NCBI GenBank assembly: GCA_963931865.1
Contig: OZ007518.1
Coordinates: 7,864,361-7,928,360 of the forward strand
Length of the DNA: 64,000 bases
Reading direction: 5' to 3'
Source of the DNA: Axinella damicornis
Taxonomy: Eukaryota > Porifera > Demospongiae > Axinellida > Axinellidae
The notes under the pieces were generated by a model. That model searched no databases, was not told the origin of the DNA, and saw only the letters and a program-made list of their open reading frames with translations. Positions 46,085-58,048 of the stretch are shown here, piece by piece (within the stretch, counting starts at the first letter, position 1; every line of letters begins with the position of its first letter). Position numbers and translations under genes: made by a program.

Positions 46085-46197
46085 ATGGCACCGGAAGCGC
46101 TCTCCATGGCTTCATCATCCAGATCCAAGTCCAAAGACGAAGACGTTGATTTTGACCATTAATTTGCTGTTCCCTATGGATTACCACCCAACAGTAA
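46085..46197 (+). pseudogene. Possible first exon with in-frame stop
   Basis: An ATG at 46085 opens 25 codons rich in Ser/Lys/Asp/Glu (SSSRSKSKDEDVDFDH), then TAA at 46160-46162. The same frame continues with FAVPYGLPPN to a strong donor (AACA|GTAAGT, exon end 46192). The continuity across the stop suggests an exon with a single nonsense change. A TATA-like box lies 460 bp upstream. No downstream exon was identified, so confidence is low. Confidence 0.25.
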
Positions 46198-46208
46198 GTA
46201 GCTATAGC

Positions 46209-46275
46209 GTCAACCAGTAAGTGGATATTGGTCAACCAGTAAGTGGATATTGGTCAACCAGTAAGTGGATATTGG
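46209..46275 (+). repeat. 22-bp tandem repeat
   Basis: GTCAACCAGTAAGTGGATAT TG three times. The last unit runs straight into the MITE at 46265, sharing its GTGGATATTGGTC start. Confidence 0.9.
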
Positions 46276-46372
46276 TCCGGCAGGAAGTAGGGCAAAGGGT
46301 TAGGGCCAGGGCCGGTTCTAGATGCGCGCGCGTTTCCGGTACCTATGTACTTCCTGCCGGACCAATATCCAC
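46265..46372. mobile_element. MITE copy 2 (GTGGATATTGGTCCGG family)
   Basis: Complete copy with both terminal inverted repeats; see 26502-26620. Shorter core (108 bp). Confidence 0.9.
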
Positions 46373-48560
46373 GTCGTTAAAGTTATCTAGCTAGCTATCA
46401 CTCACGATCAAGCTAAGTGCGGTGGCAATAACTTCGACTGAATTGCCTAAGTCAGTAAGGTCATACCAAATTGATTTCACATTTCTCGGACATTTTGACC
46501 CAGGTGCGAGCAAAAAATGATTTGATTATCATTACAACAACACTTGACCACAGTTCGATACTGATTCCTAGTGATCCTGGCAGGCAGTGGCAGCGCTAGC
46601 GCGACTACATAATTGATCCACGCCCACTGTTGACCAAATATTTTTTAAATGATGCTGTGGCCGACCGACCACCTATACCATAACTAGAGTTAGATTAGTA
46701 TATAGCAGTGTATAAGGAAGCTAAGGTGTGTGTGCTGGGGGGCTTGGGGTGTTTGGCGATGCCGTACTAACAGCACAGGCATCAGACAGAGTCTTTGCAA
46801 CAAAATACCTTCCACACGATTTTTTATACTCCTTTGTAGATCTACTATAGCCTCGTTTCAAGCACGAAAGAACACAAAGGGCCTAGTGTGTATCCTCAAG
46901 TGCGAGACGTCAGGGGTAGAAAGGACTTGGGTGAACTGGGGCTCAGAACAGCAAGAAGGGCAAAGGTACGAGCTAACTTACCACACGTATCTAGCTAGCT
47001 AGCAGGGGCCGACACCAAGCGTTGAACGTGTATATAGTTGCATGGTTGAACAATATGGAAAACTTTGCTTTTTTGTTCTGAAAATTTTGGCCATTTGTCG
47101 ATTACGTAATGCTCACGTTAGGAAACATACCAGGCTCTCCCGCTTTTCCGTACTGCAAGCGACGAAAAGTGCCTGGGAACGAGGCTAGATCTACTACGTA
47201 CCCACATGGTTTAATCATAACTTATACATACCACACGTGCATACACACACAACGGTAGCTACATACGGCCTTGGAACGAGGCTAATGGAGAGCCCCTCTG
47301 GCAATACTTTCATGACATTCACCGGATCTGAATGGTGGCACATTGTACACTATAGCTACATCAGCATGTTTCCTTGGTGGAATCTAAGAGTCTCCAAAAC
47401 GTCATGGAGGCTGTACCCCTTCACCCCTCCCCCCCAAGGCTTGACCTTTTAGCTATTGGGGAATGCATGCCAAAAACTGACCAATATTTTAGCTTGGCCC
47501 CAAAGTTGCCCTATAAGCCCTTTGAAGGTACTTTCTGTCTGATGAGAAGCCCTAAAGTGCATAGGGTCTATAGACATTCTCTAGTTGCCATTGGGGCCTT
47601 GATATAGCTAAACACCACAGATTGATCTTAGTTCCCAGAAATTGATTGTCAATATGGCAATTTGTTGTACCATGGATAACAGAGCGCGCTGGGCAACTTT
47701 TACTCTTGAGTAAAAGTTGCCACTTTGGACATATATACACCAGATTGAATGGTACAAAAGGTGAGCCTCAGAACCGTTCCCGCGTGTGGCACCAAGGTGT
47801 ATCAGCACATGGTGATTTCAGCGATACGTCCATTTTGGGGGAATGCCGAACCAATGGTACAAGAGTTGAACCTCAGAACTGTCCCTGTGTGGCACCAGAG
47901 GTACAATAAAAGAACAGCGAAACCCGCATTCAATCAAAGGCGGTGCTTACACTCCATATATACATTAGGAATAGGACATACACACCTAGCTATCAAGGTT
48001 ACCATAGAACTTGTATAAACCACTGTAGCACTTCAAGGTGCTATTCTAGAACATGTGATTCGAATAACACGCAGTGTATAACTGTAGTTTTTCATGCAAG
48101 GATAAACTGCATATTCTGCGTGTGGGCCTGGGTATGAAGCTAGCATGCAAGCATCGTTACAAAGGTAATGTTTAACTCTTGCAATTGTTTAGTATGTAAA
48201 CACCCATAGAAGTTTCAACACATACAATGCAGGGAGGAATTGCTCGACAGCTGCTACTGTGGACCACTATATGAAGTTTTGAACGTAAAGCACATTTGGA
48301 GATAAGTAATCGTTTCTGTCCATCTGTCCCCAAAATAATTTTTAAAATCAGTTAGTTTAACGATCGGATGTTTCTGTAGCTATCTTGTACAATTCACTTC
48401 ATTGGATCCCTTTTCAAATTTGCACATGATATGTCCAACTGCACTGCACTGTGTGCATGAGGCACAAAACACGGTGTGCTTTCCTATACTGTTGAGGTTG
48501 CAGATATTCTACGCATGTGTCTTCGGCAGTTTCTAAGCTTCCTATATAACTACCTGACTA
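46373..48560. other. No gene recognised; small repeats
   Basis: Includes a hairpin-family relic (47125-47190) and a 14-bp-stem perfect palindrome at 47692-47721 (GGCAACTTTTACTC-TT-mirror). A block of about 50 bp is present twice (47749 and 47852, CTCAGAAC.GT.CC followed by GTGTGGCACCA). Confidence 0.45.
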
Positions 48561-49039
48561 ACTACTAACTTGTAACCATGGAAACTACTCAGGGGTACCT
48601 ATCTGTTTTCCTTTTGAGTGGTGGAGTGGAATTCATGCAGCATATTCCTTACTGCATGTTTGCATGGACCAGGGTTGGAACTCAAGGTACACCTGTTATT
48701 GCAGATGAAAGGCGGATCTCGGTATTCACAACTTGTACAGATTCCTGGAACTCAGTGCAATATCTAAGCAACCTGTGCAGATGCCTGGAACCAGGAGCCC
48801 ATATTGACGAGAAGGCACATCTATCTAGTACGAGAACAACTCTGCTATAGATAATAGCGCTTGTTGTTGACCATATACGGCAAGTGGTAATCCGTACTGA
48901 GGTCACACTAAACGAACCAGCAGGCGGCCAACACCTACTACGGGAAGCCCCCACACAAGGTTCCAAATATAGGTTGCTGTTGTTTGAACGAACAGTCTCA
49001 TGCATGTTCTGTTGCTATAATGCTAAGTTGGACGCTCCT

Positions 49040-49885
49040 TCTCGTTATGGACTCCTGCTGGAACTGAGTATAATACAACATTCATTTGCAGATGAGGGGA
49101 AATCAGAACAACCATTGGGGTGGAACTCAATATTCAGTTGTTATGCAGATTCCTGGAACTTGGTGCCAGTGAGTACAATATTTATTTGTTATGCAGATGC
49201 CTGGGTGCATGAGTACAATATTCATTTGCAGATGAGGCGAAATCAGATTGAATATTGGGGTGGAACTCAATATCCAAATATCCAGTTGTTATGCAGATTC
49301 CTGGAACTTGGCGCCAGTGAGTACAATATTTATTTGTTATGCAGATGCCTGGGTGCATGAGTACAATATTCATTTGCAGATGAGGCGAAATCAGATTGAA
49401 TATTGGGGTGGAACTCAATATCCAAATATCCAGTTGTTATGCAGATTCCTGGAACTTGGCGCCAGTGAGTACAATATTATTTTATTTGTTATGCAGATGC
49501 ATGCCTGGGTGAGTACAATATTCATTTGCAGATGAGGGGAAATCAGAATGAATATTGGGGTGGAACTCAATATTCGGTTGTTATGCAGATTCCTGGAACT
49601 CATTATACAATATTCATTGCAAGTTGTGCAGATAAGGGGAAATCAGAACAAGGGTTGGAATTCAATATTCGGTTGTTATGCAGATTCTTGGAACTCAGCA
49701 CTATAATTATTTCAATATTAATTTTGTTATGCAGATGCCTGGCTGAGCAATTTTCAGTTGTTATGCAAGTACAATATTATGTTATGCAGATGTCTGGCTG
49801 AGTACAATTTTCAGTTGTTATGCAAGTAGCTACAATATTATTCAGTTGTTATACAGATTCTTTGAATAGCCAACCTGCGCAGATG
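49040..49885 (+). repeat. 140-152 bp tandem array
   Basis: The unit contains GCAGATGAGG.GAAATCAGA, TATTGGGGTGGAACTCAATA, GTTATGCAGATTCCTGGAAC and GAGTACAATATT. Unit starts are at 49091, 49231, 49379 and 49531, so spacing varies between 140 and 152 bp, with degenerate flanks at 48600-48800 and 49600-49885. Related isolated units are at 6130-6935. ORFs through it exist because the unit lacks frequent stops. Confidence 0.9.
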
Positions 49886-51247
49886 TGAAGTTGACGGGAA
49901 TCAGCACAATATTCTATAATAAGCAACAGTTAGCTACTGTTGAGTGGAATATTCATGTACATAGCTAATATATAGTACATTACCATGGCAACCAAACCTT
50001 GTGGCCAGTAAATATAGCCCTTAATTGGTGGCCTGTATCGCCTTTGTCCACTCTACGCTTAGTTTCCTGTTTAGGCCTTGGTGGATTACTCAATAAGGCA
50101 GAAAATGGAATGAGAACAGACTAGCTATAATTATTTTGGCCAAGGGTGGTGCGTGTTTTAAGGCAACTTGTGCAGATGAGGGGGATCCAACAGCAGCAGA
50201 CTGAAGCTACCACAGATAATAGAGACTGGTTAAGTCTCTATTATATCTTTCTGTAGGTTTTGTGGCTACTTAGCTATCTAAACATTTTTTGCCCCTAAGA
50301 AAAAGGTCTGGAACTACTTTAAAATCTTCCCCAATCTGTTAGCCATTAACTCATAAGCTAATGGTTGTTCACTCAAGCTATTGGATGTCACAACTTAATT
50401 AGTTTCATTGCATGCACATCTATTTCCATGCATGATTGCGTGGTAAGGACCTTTGCTGCTAATCCCCTACAGAGATCTTTTTCCATATACGGTGTATAAT
50501 GAAAAAAGATATGTAGGGGGATTGAATACTTCACTGTTTTGTGCGATCATCCCTACCTTGTTTCCTTATTTTTTGCCGTTCTGGTATCCCTACATCCTGT
50601 GAAATGTTTTCTTATTACTTGTTTATGTCATTTTTTTTAGCAGCAGCGCATGCAATTTGCCATCACAGAGCAGAAGTCAGTGTCCTCACAAGTAGTAGGA
50701 GCCCTGCTTTGGTATATGGACAATATTGACTCCGGTATATTCACACTGCCAGCATTGGCTAAAGAATCAGACCCAAGTCAACCCTTTTCTGGATGGATAC
50801 TAAGGCAGTAGCTAATCCCTGTCACTGGCTGAAGACCATAATATTAGCTATACCAGAAGTAGCAAGATTTATATATTGTTGAGTCTTTAGATAGGCACGC
50901 ATTCAGCCCTCTCACAGAACACAGTAGGTAGTAACATACATAAATTACACGCACAGAGTTAGAATTTACCTCGGTTTTATGAAGTACGAAATTATGTCAA
51001 CACAACGGCACAAGACACTTCTAATTCAGCGATCATGAGTAATAATTACGTTCGTTGCTAAGTGATCGCGCATGCGTACAAACGAGAAAATGGCGTGACT
51101 AAAGAAGCCATAGTTATTGAGTAGGCAGCTGCAGCCGCCTGGTGAAAACTTGGAGGTTGCGAAAAAGCGATGGCCAGGTGCACTACTCGGTGTAAAATGC
51201 TGCTGTTTCGTGCGAAAACCATCATGAGGGATTGAGGCGACGTAGAG
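49886..51247. other. No gene recognised
   Basis: About 1.4 kb. A small hairpin at about 50470-50525 (CTACAGAGATCTTTTTCC...GAAAAAAGATATGTAG) is the only structure noted. Confidence 0.45.
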
Positions 51248-51412
51248 CTAGCCCGTCTGAAAGAAAGAAAGAACAATTTGCTCGTTTTGCGAGTACCTGG
51301 TGTGGTACTTTTGCGACGGTTTTTCGCGATGCGAGGAGTCTTGTTGGTCATGAAAACACTCGAAGATGAACGGTATGTGGTTAGAAAGGCTTATAAGTGT
51401 ATCGTTTCTGAG
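51248..51412. repeat. Interspersed repeat, copy at 62315-62450
   Basis: Shares CTAGCCCGTCT.AAAGAAA, GGTACTTTTGCGA, ATCGCGAT/TTCGCGAT, GAGTCTT.TTGGTCA and ACACTCGAAGATGAA with 62315-62450, same orientation. Confidence 0.7.
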
Positions 51413-51556
51413 ATTTGGAGAGATTTTTTGTATTACCATATATTGCGTGTACGTCCTATCCCTACATACAGAGTCTACCGACTCTGTGATACATACAGAG
51501 TCTATCGACTCTGTGATAGTCTGTCCAAGATATTCTGGATCTTATGTAAAAACGAA

Positions 51557-51685
51557 GTGGATATTGGTCCGGCAGGAAGTAGGGCAATGGGTTAGGGTAT
51601 ATTAGGGCCAGGGCCGGTTCTAGATGCACGCGCGTTTCCGGTACCTATACCTAAAGTCTGTACTTCCTGCTGGACCGTTATCCAC
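51557..51685. mobile_element. MITE copy 3 (GTGGATATTGGTCCGG family)
   Basis: Full-length, with a small TATATTAG insertion in the core shared with copy 4. Right arm has two substitutions (CTGGACCGTTATCCAC). An 8-bp-flanked tandem duplication CATACAGAGTCTA.CGACTCT lies just upstream at 51465-51520. Confidence 0.9.
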
Positions 51686-52420
51686 GTCGTATATAAAAGA
51701 GCTGTGTTGTGCAGATTGCAGCAGTTCCGCTGACGAACAACATAGGGTGTATACTTGAACTCAAGCTGCGAATTTTTGATTTAAACTCGAACACGAGGAG
51801 CCAATCGTTCGCAAACGCCAACTGCAAAGTCGATCCGCACACGGTGAGAGGTAGAGAAAGTAGAGTAGTAGCAGCTATACCTTATTTAATGCTACACTGT
51901 TCTGCGTGTACCGATTTAGGCAGTACGTACGTCTAATCTTACATATAGCCCCTCCCGCACTTAATATGACGCTTCGTTCGTTGCGAGAAACACGTGCATA
52001 ATCAAATAAAGTATGCACCTTCGCTTTTATAAGGCCCTGCCGCGGAAATGTCCACTAACTGCTGCGGGGACAGCTCCGTAACGTTCATTGGTACGACATC
52101 GATGGCGTGTTCATTTGTTAGCTATATAACTACAACGTTAACCACTTTAGGAGCCACTATATACCGTCAATGTAATTATTGTTGTTTACTTTCGATGCTG
52201 TAGGCCTAAGCACTCGCGAAGTCGATCCGCGCAAATTGTATTGCGAAAATGTACACCAAACATAATAATTATCTCGCTCTATTATCTATGCTTTTATCGT
52301 GTGTCGTTTTCCTCCCGTACTGTTAATTTTTGTGCATGCAGAGTCACGGCATAGAGGCTGCCAGTACGTCCCATGGCGCCGTTCTAGGCTTTGTGGGCCG
52401 GCGAAGTTAAGTTCTTCGAA

Positions 52421-52550
52421 GTGGATATTGGTCCGGCAGGAAGTAGGACAATGGGTTAGGGTCCCGGGTATATTAGGGCCATGGGCCGGTTCTAGATGCG
52501 CGCGCGTTTCCGGTACCTATACCTAAAGTATGTACTTCCTGCCGGACCAA
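52421..52550. mobile_element. MITE copy 4 (GTGGATATTGGTCCGG family), right end truncated
   Basis: Left TIR intact; right TIR stops after CCTGCCGGACCAA. Core carries the TATATTAGGGCCA insertion seen in copy 3. Confidence 0.85.
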
Positions 52551-53627
52551 ATTTCTTTGTCAGCCCAGTATTGACCAGCTATGCAGGGTCAGACCGTTCA
52601 TTTTTTCCTGGAACAATGTAATAATCGGTCTTGCTAGTACGCTTAAAGCACATGATATGGATAATCAATTGCTGCATGCTATATATGGCCTATAATAATT
52701 GTTGTATCTATACTGACATCATCCTAATCTAATTGCTGCAAATAATATAAATTTTGTGTGGTGTGTGGTGTAGACTTTATCTAGGCCATTACACAAGTGA
52801 GTCATTTCAATGCATGGTGATCAAGGGCTAATTGGCATTAAGCTATAATAGCATGAAAGAACTGCTACAAGAAAATAATTATGCTCTCAACTTCCATAAA
52901 GCCAGGGCCGTTTAAATATCACCTTGTAACACAGCTATGAATACCTCTTGCTACACAAACACAACTGCCCAATAGCTGACACGTGAATATTGTAAGTAGT
53001 TCCGGTAACACATGAATATTAACCATGCAATATCTTCGACATGTGAATGTTGCACATGCAAACAGGTGGTAACTAGCCCCGTTCCCAGGCTCCTCCCCCT
53101 GCACGTGCCGACGAACTTCCCTACCGCGCGCAAAGGGGGGAACATCATACAATTAAGATTTGTCTGTGTGAGTGAATGACAGAAGTGGCAGGGTCCTGCA
53201 AGGGCAGGATGAGAGTATTGACATGAGACCTTCAAGTGCTTCTGTATAATGTTCTTCACCATGCAGAGACACTATTGTATCCAAAGCTGTCATGCATGTG
53301 CACCAGAGCAACGATCGAGCTATGACTGTGTAGTCAGAATCTTTGTAGGCTGGTCAAACATTACTTATTTACACAGCACAATTTCCCTTACCAAGAGTAG
53401 ACATAATCTGTCTTGGGAAGTATGGCTAACCCATACTAACTGCATGATTATGCCCCCATGGCCAAAGGCCACCACTTATTGCGTTAGGATATTATTATGC
53501 ATGGATGTTTAAAGTTGTGGCATGAGTGATTCTGTGTTTTCTTGCATGCATAATTATATTATGTACGGTGGGTACATTGGGTTTGCTGTAAAAAATAAGG
53601 TGTCAGGGTATATAGCTATTTGCTCAG
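52551..53627. other. No gene recognised
   Basis: About 1.1 kb before the 7TM gene. One hairpin-family half copy (53075-53100) was noted and nothing else. Confidence 0.45.
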
Positions 53628-53636
53628 TATATATAG
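53628..53636 (+). promoter_or_regulatory. Possible TATA box of 7TM gene
   Basis: TATATATAG, 70-78 bp upstream of the chosen start at 53706, predicting a start site near 53658. Such AT sequences are common here, so support is modest. Confidence 0.4.
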
Positions 53637-53705
53637 AAGGCTTTAGTAGCTACATGTAGGTCACTGATGTCACTGTACATGTACAATCCCTGCTTCAGGA
53701 AGAGG

Positions 53706-55685
53706 ATGAATTTCGCAATGGCAGCAACACTGGTATCCCTAATTCTGGCAGCTTTCATTTCACAAGTATCGTCAAAATTTGACTCAACGAACACATCTGT
53801 TGCGGCTGGATGTCAAATGCTGTACAAACAGCTTGAAACAGCTCTACTTGAACCAACAAACCTCTACATACTTCGCCAAAGCTTCTTCCCAAACTTGAGA
53901 ACTCAACCTAATGTTCTCCCGATTGAATATGCCTGTACACTGATATTTGATGCAAATATTTCTAAACCATGTGCCGGATCCGGAGCAGAAAACCAGATGG
54001 AAGAATTCGAATGCAATGGAAATAAAACCTACAAACTGTTTTGGACAAACTCGGCTGCGCTTTCAATAATTGATCCAAGATTACTTGACTACTTACAGTC
54101 AATATTGCTATATCTGTATAATCCGATTACAACTGATCAGCGATATGGTGCTTTGAGCTATGTACGCCTCCAGATTAACATTGAGAACCTCTCTTGTATA
54201 CCATCACAACAGCAACTGACGGATGGCCTGGATGACCTCAGTACCATGGTGAGTGCAACAGCATGCACTTAACTACTGTAGCTACTGTTGTGTTGGGAGG
54301 TGAAAACAGACATTTGGAGGGAAGAGTTGTGTATAATTTTATTATATTATAGCTACCTAGGGTTTATGGTCATAATGTCAACCCTCCCATCCCCATCTCT
54401 CCCCCTTCGCTCTTGTTTTCTCTCTCTCTCACACATCTGCACACACATCTCTTCTGTTACATATATATAGCTGAAGGCTTATGCCAATGCACAAGGCTCA
54501 CTGCAATCTTGGGATTCTCAACACAGAGGATATATTTCTGATCGCACTGACCCTCTCTTCTCGATTTTTACCATTGCTATTCCAGTTATTCTCCTGGTTA
54601 TAACTGTAACCGTGGTTGTTGCAAAGGTTGCACTTTTGAAAACATTTCATGTCAAAGTAATGGAAAAAATTGAAAGCAATAAGGAAAACCCTTATTATGG
54701 TCTGTTTCTGTCAGCTTATATAATCATTGTTTTTTCCAACCTCTTATTTACATTTGCCGAATGTACTGGAGCAATTATATGGCTTAGTGGAGATGAAGAT
54801 GCGAAACTGGCAGTGAGTCTTAAGCTGGTTTTTTTCTTAATTAGTATACTTCTTGGAATCCTTGCTGCTGTAATAACCACCAGGTTGGGAGTGATTACTG
54901 ACTTTCGATTACCATTACCTGACACAGGTTTTCATGTTTCAACATTGTATATATGCTATTTGTGTAAAAAGGTACGGCAGTTCGCTAAGGGATCCCATGG
55001 CCAAGAGAATCCAGGATCCCAAGGGAATCACACGGGCAATGGATCCCAAGACTGCATAGCTCGTATGTTAATAGTATTAAATGTTGAGATTTTTGCTGTT
55101 CTCATTACTTGGAATTTAGTGCCAGTAGCCCTTCTTATCTTTATACATCCTGTGATAACTGCTGCAGGAGTATCATTTATGGTATCACTTTATTGGCTTA
55201 CTCCCATTTTGCTTGCGTTACTATTTCGGTCACTTGATTCCAACCAGAAGAAAACTGCGTATAAGTGGTTACACATTTTCATCAATATGTTCATTATTTC
55301 TTCTGTTGTTTGGGTTGCTGTAACCTGGATTGCCGCATATCAGAAAATTGCAGGCAGAGGTGTTGATACTGGTGGAGCAGTCATGTTTGCAGTTGCCTTC
55401 CTCCCAGCAATAGTAGTTGCAGTTGCTGGTCTGGGTGGAAACAGATTACTGCACAAGTTGAATCTACCTTTAGACAGCCAGAATGAGGGACCAACCATGA
55501 GTTTAAGCCGCAAGCCGAATCGCAAGATCAAGATAAATATCAATGCGACTGTGGATGAGCCCCGTGCCCAAGAAAACGTGACTCTTAACTATACGCTTGT
55601 CCCGTCCAATGAGGAACACAGTGCAACTGAAGGCGTGGCGAACACAATGCAATCTGATGAAACTTATGATAATGAAACAATATAA
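53706..55685 (+). CDS. Seven-transmembrane orphan receptor-like protein
   Basis: Two exons, 53706-54248 and 54471-55685, phase 0 intron; 585 residues (an ATG at 53667 would add 13). Residues 1-23 are a signal peptide. About 24-205 is an ectodomain with six or more cysteines and several N-glycosylation sequons (NTS, NIS, NKT, NLS). Seven hydrophobic segments follow: about 211-237, 256-284, 291-317, 375-404, 408-431, 442-468 and 477-503. Together with the cleaved signal this gives an N-outside, C-inside topology. The TM3-TM4 cytoplasmic loop is long (about 55 residues) and Gly/Asn/Gln-rich. The tail of about 80 residues is Ser/Asn/Glu-rich. I see no DRY, NPxxY or other hallmark of a known GPCR class, so it may be a lineage-specific 7TM family. 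Confidence 0.75.
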
Positions 55686-56565
55686 ACCCATGTATTACTA
55701 AACAGACGATGAAGTGACATTACTTTTGCTTGATTTTAATTGTCTTGCAGTTCCATTTTAGAACTTTGTATATTTAGAGTGCATGTGATATCAATGTTAG
55801 CATATTCCAGTAAGTCCTGTACACCTTGCTATTTACCACTACATCATGTAGCCTTCTATAGCTGCAGCTGCAAACCTTTTATTAAGTATAATATATTTTG
55901 GTTGGTCTTCAACATTAATCTGTGATTTTGGACACAAAGCCATTGTTTAGATGTTCGTGACAATCTATACATGTGAAACTATATATACTGGCTGGCATCC
56001 TCTCTGGGAATGTGGTACCTATATATCACCAATATTTGGGTGCTCAATTGCATCAGAATAGCACCCTGGGTGCACAATAAAGTATGTACAAGAAATTGCC
56101 ATAGCGACAATCAATCTCTGGGAACAAAAAACAATCAGTACCAATGTGAGGAAAGAGTGGTGACATTATTGTGTGGGCTGAAAACTGGGATCAATCCTTG
56201 CTCCATGGCAGTACAAGTATCATTCTCTTCACCCAAAATACTCAAAATTTTAGGGGATAATCTGTAAAGTAACCATGAGGTCTGCAGGCTTATGCAACTC
56301 ATGGCTATATAGCTATAATTATGATGATCATGATGAGGTAATCGCATGGATTTCGAGTGCGATTTTGGAATAATAGCTAGACTATTATCACATAGGGTTG
56401 AGGAATGCAATAATGGATTATTACATCTGGTTGACTGCTGGGGTAAAAATGATGATGTAAGTTTATATGGCGCTCTACGGCGAAAGACCCATTTATTCTT
56501 CCACAAGTTTGTGGCATAAACAGATCTTGCGCAGCGAATCGCTGATAAACGGGTCTTTCCCCGTA
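55686..56565. other. 3' flank of 7TM gene; no other gene
   Basis: An AATAAA at 56076-56081 is a possible polyadenylation signal 391 bp after the stop. Nothing else was recognised. Confidence 0.4.
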
Positions 56566-57302
56566 GTGCATCATGTGATCGTGTTCTCCCTTGATCGAGG
56601 GGGGTTGGTGCAAAACCTGGACTCTGGACTGGACCGTGGACTGGACTCTGGACTGCATTTTGGACTGGATTTTTGGACTGGATTTTGGACTGGATAACTT
56701 CGTACGCATGGCCCAGAAGGCATGTCAGGGGTCGCTATATCTCTGCCTCAGTGGATGCCTATGGGAACTTAAGACAAGTTAAGTGGGGACGATGTGGAGT
56801 AGCTACCCTGAGATCTGCTGGTGGAGGCTGGGGCTCTATCATACAGGATTATTTTTGCTGGGTGCAAATATCGGCAATCTGGTCGTTCCTGGCATGCAGA
56901 ACAGATTGTGTGCCGTCGATTGTTATGCAGTTTGCTGTCTGGGTGAGCTACGAGATTGATTTCGTGTCTGTGATGATGACATTGTGTAAGTTCTCTGCTG
57001 ACGATGGACTCTATCTTTCTACGGATATCAGACAAATTTATCAGAACCATGGTCACTTGATGGAAGTGGAACAGAGCGTGCTAGCTGTTGAGCTTGAACC
57101 AACTGATCATGTGTGTGTGTTGTATTTGTTGTGGACCAGCTTGGTCTTCTGTATGCCTTCTGGGAAATGAACAATTGAGTCCAATATCCAGTCCAAAATG
57201 CAGTCCAGAGTCCAGTCCACGGTCCAGTCCAGAGTCCAGAGTCCAGGTTTTGCACTAACCCGATCGAGGGAGCTCCGGAGGACACGCGATCACGTGATGC
57301 AC
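56566..57302. mobile_element. Foldback element with TGGACTC subrepeats
   Basis: The arms, roughly 120-130 bp, are imperfect inverted repeats starting GTGCATCA.GTGATCG. They run through GATCG(A/G)GG and TGCAAAACCTGGACTCTGG into tandem GGACTGGACTCTGGACTG units, mirrored at 57180-57302. The interior (56700-57170) is open in one plus frame (165 codons including the arm), with no recognisable domain. Confidence 0.75.
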
Positions 57303-57559
57303 TTTTAATTGCGAATCAGTGAGCTCGTAAGTATAGGCTGTACACTTGCACTGCGAAGTCGATTTAGTTGGGGCACCCTCTGCCAATTTTGAAGATTTTG
57401 CAGTCGCAGTACACTGATACTCAGTAGAGATCAAGTGCCCTGGTGTAGTCCACTGCTATGACCGAGTACACATTTTATATGCGTTCAAGAATGCTAGGAA
57501 TGATAACTATATAACCACGTGATTTTGTCAACACATGACATCATGTCCTCCCTCCTCTG
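57302..57559. mobile_element. Inverted copy of the 3971-4273 element
   Basis: Matches 3971-4273 in reverse orientation, ending CATGTCCTCCCTCCTCTG. It abuts the foldback, whose outer GTGCATCA.GTGATC end is itself the terminal sequence of this family, so the foldback may have been built from two such ends. Confidence 0.7.
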
Positions 57560-57792
57560 TTCCTCGGGCTACAATAACCGTACAATTTGGAAAAAAAATT
57601 GCACGCTTTTCTATGGGAGTAAATGTATGGCAAGTCTATAAGTATGTGATTAGTAATGTCATGCATGGTTGCAGTTATTCAGTAACACCAGGGCCAAGTT
57701 CAATTCAGCTAGGGTCTTGTGGTCTACAGCAAAAGTAACTACAGGTAGTATACCGGTACATGCTTACGAGTGAAAAACTATGTTATAGTTAT

Positions 57793-57897
57793 ATCACGCC
57801 TAGGAGGGATGTATCCGATTTACAGTCACGAGCACGAGGGCGCGAAGCGCCCGAGTGCGAGTGACTGTAAACCGGATACATCCCGACTAGGCGTGAT
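57793..57897. mobile_element. 105-bp hairpin
   Basis: ATCACGCCTAGGAGGGATGT / ATCC...TTTACAGTCAC is mirrored by GTGACTGTAAACCGGATAC ... CTAGGCGTGAT. Stem about 45 bp, loop GC-rich (GGGCGCGAAGCGCCC is itself a hairpin). Confidence 0.9.
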
Positions 57898-57937
57898 CTA
57901 ACTATTAACTGGCTTATCTCACGTTGATTACTGTCGC

Positions 57938-58005
57938 TACGTCACACTGCAGCACGGTTGCTACGGAGTCTCCTTGGTAACCGTTTGCGTCACACTGCAG
58001 CACGG
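57938..58005 (+). promoter_or_regulatory. Duplicated GC-rich motif upstream of two-exon gene
   Basis: CGTCACACTGCAGCACGGTT occurs twice, separated by an imperfect palindrome GGTTGCTACGG-AGTCT-CCTTGGTAACC (57956-57982). Its GTTGC and GGTAAC halves resemble RFX half-sites. Likely promoter sequence by position; function is inferred. Confidence 0.3.
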
Positions 58006-58048
58006 TTTAGTCTGGCTTCAGTTCAGTGTGTATTAGCTAATTTTATAG

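Noticed and set aside
49040..49885. CRISPR-like regular repeats
   Set aside because: Units are contiguous, 140-152 bp, with no unique spacers, and the genome is eukaryotic.
56673..57170. 165-codon plus-strand ORF
   Set aside because: Its start lies in the foldback arm and its content has no recognisable domain; treated as element interior.
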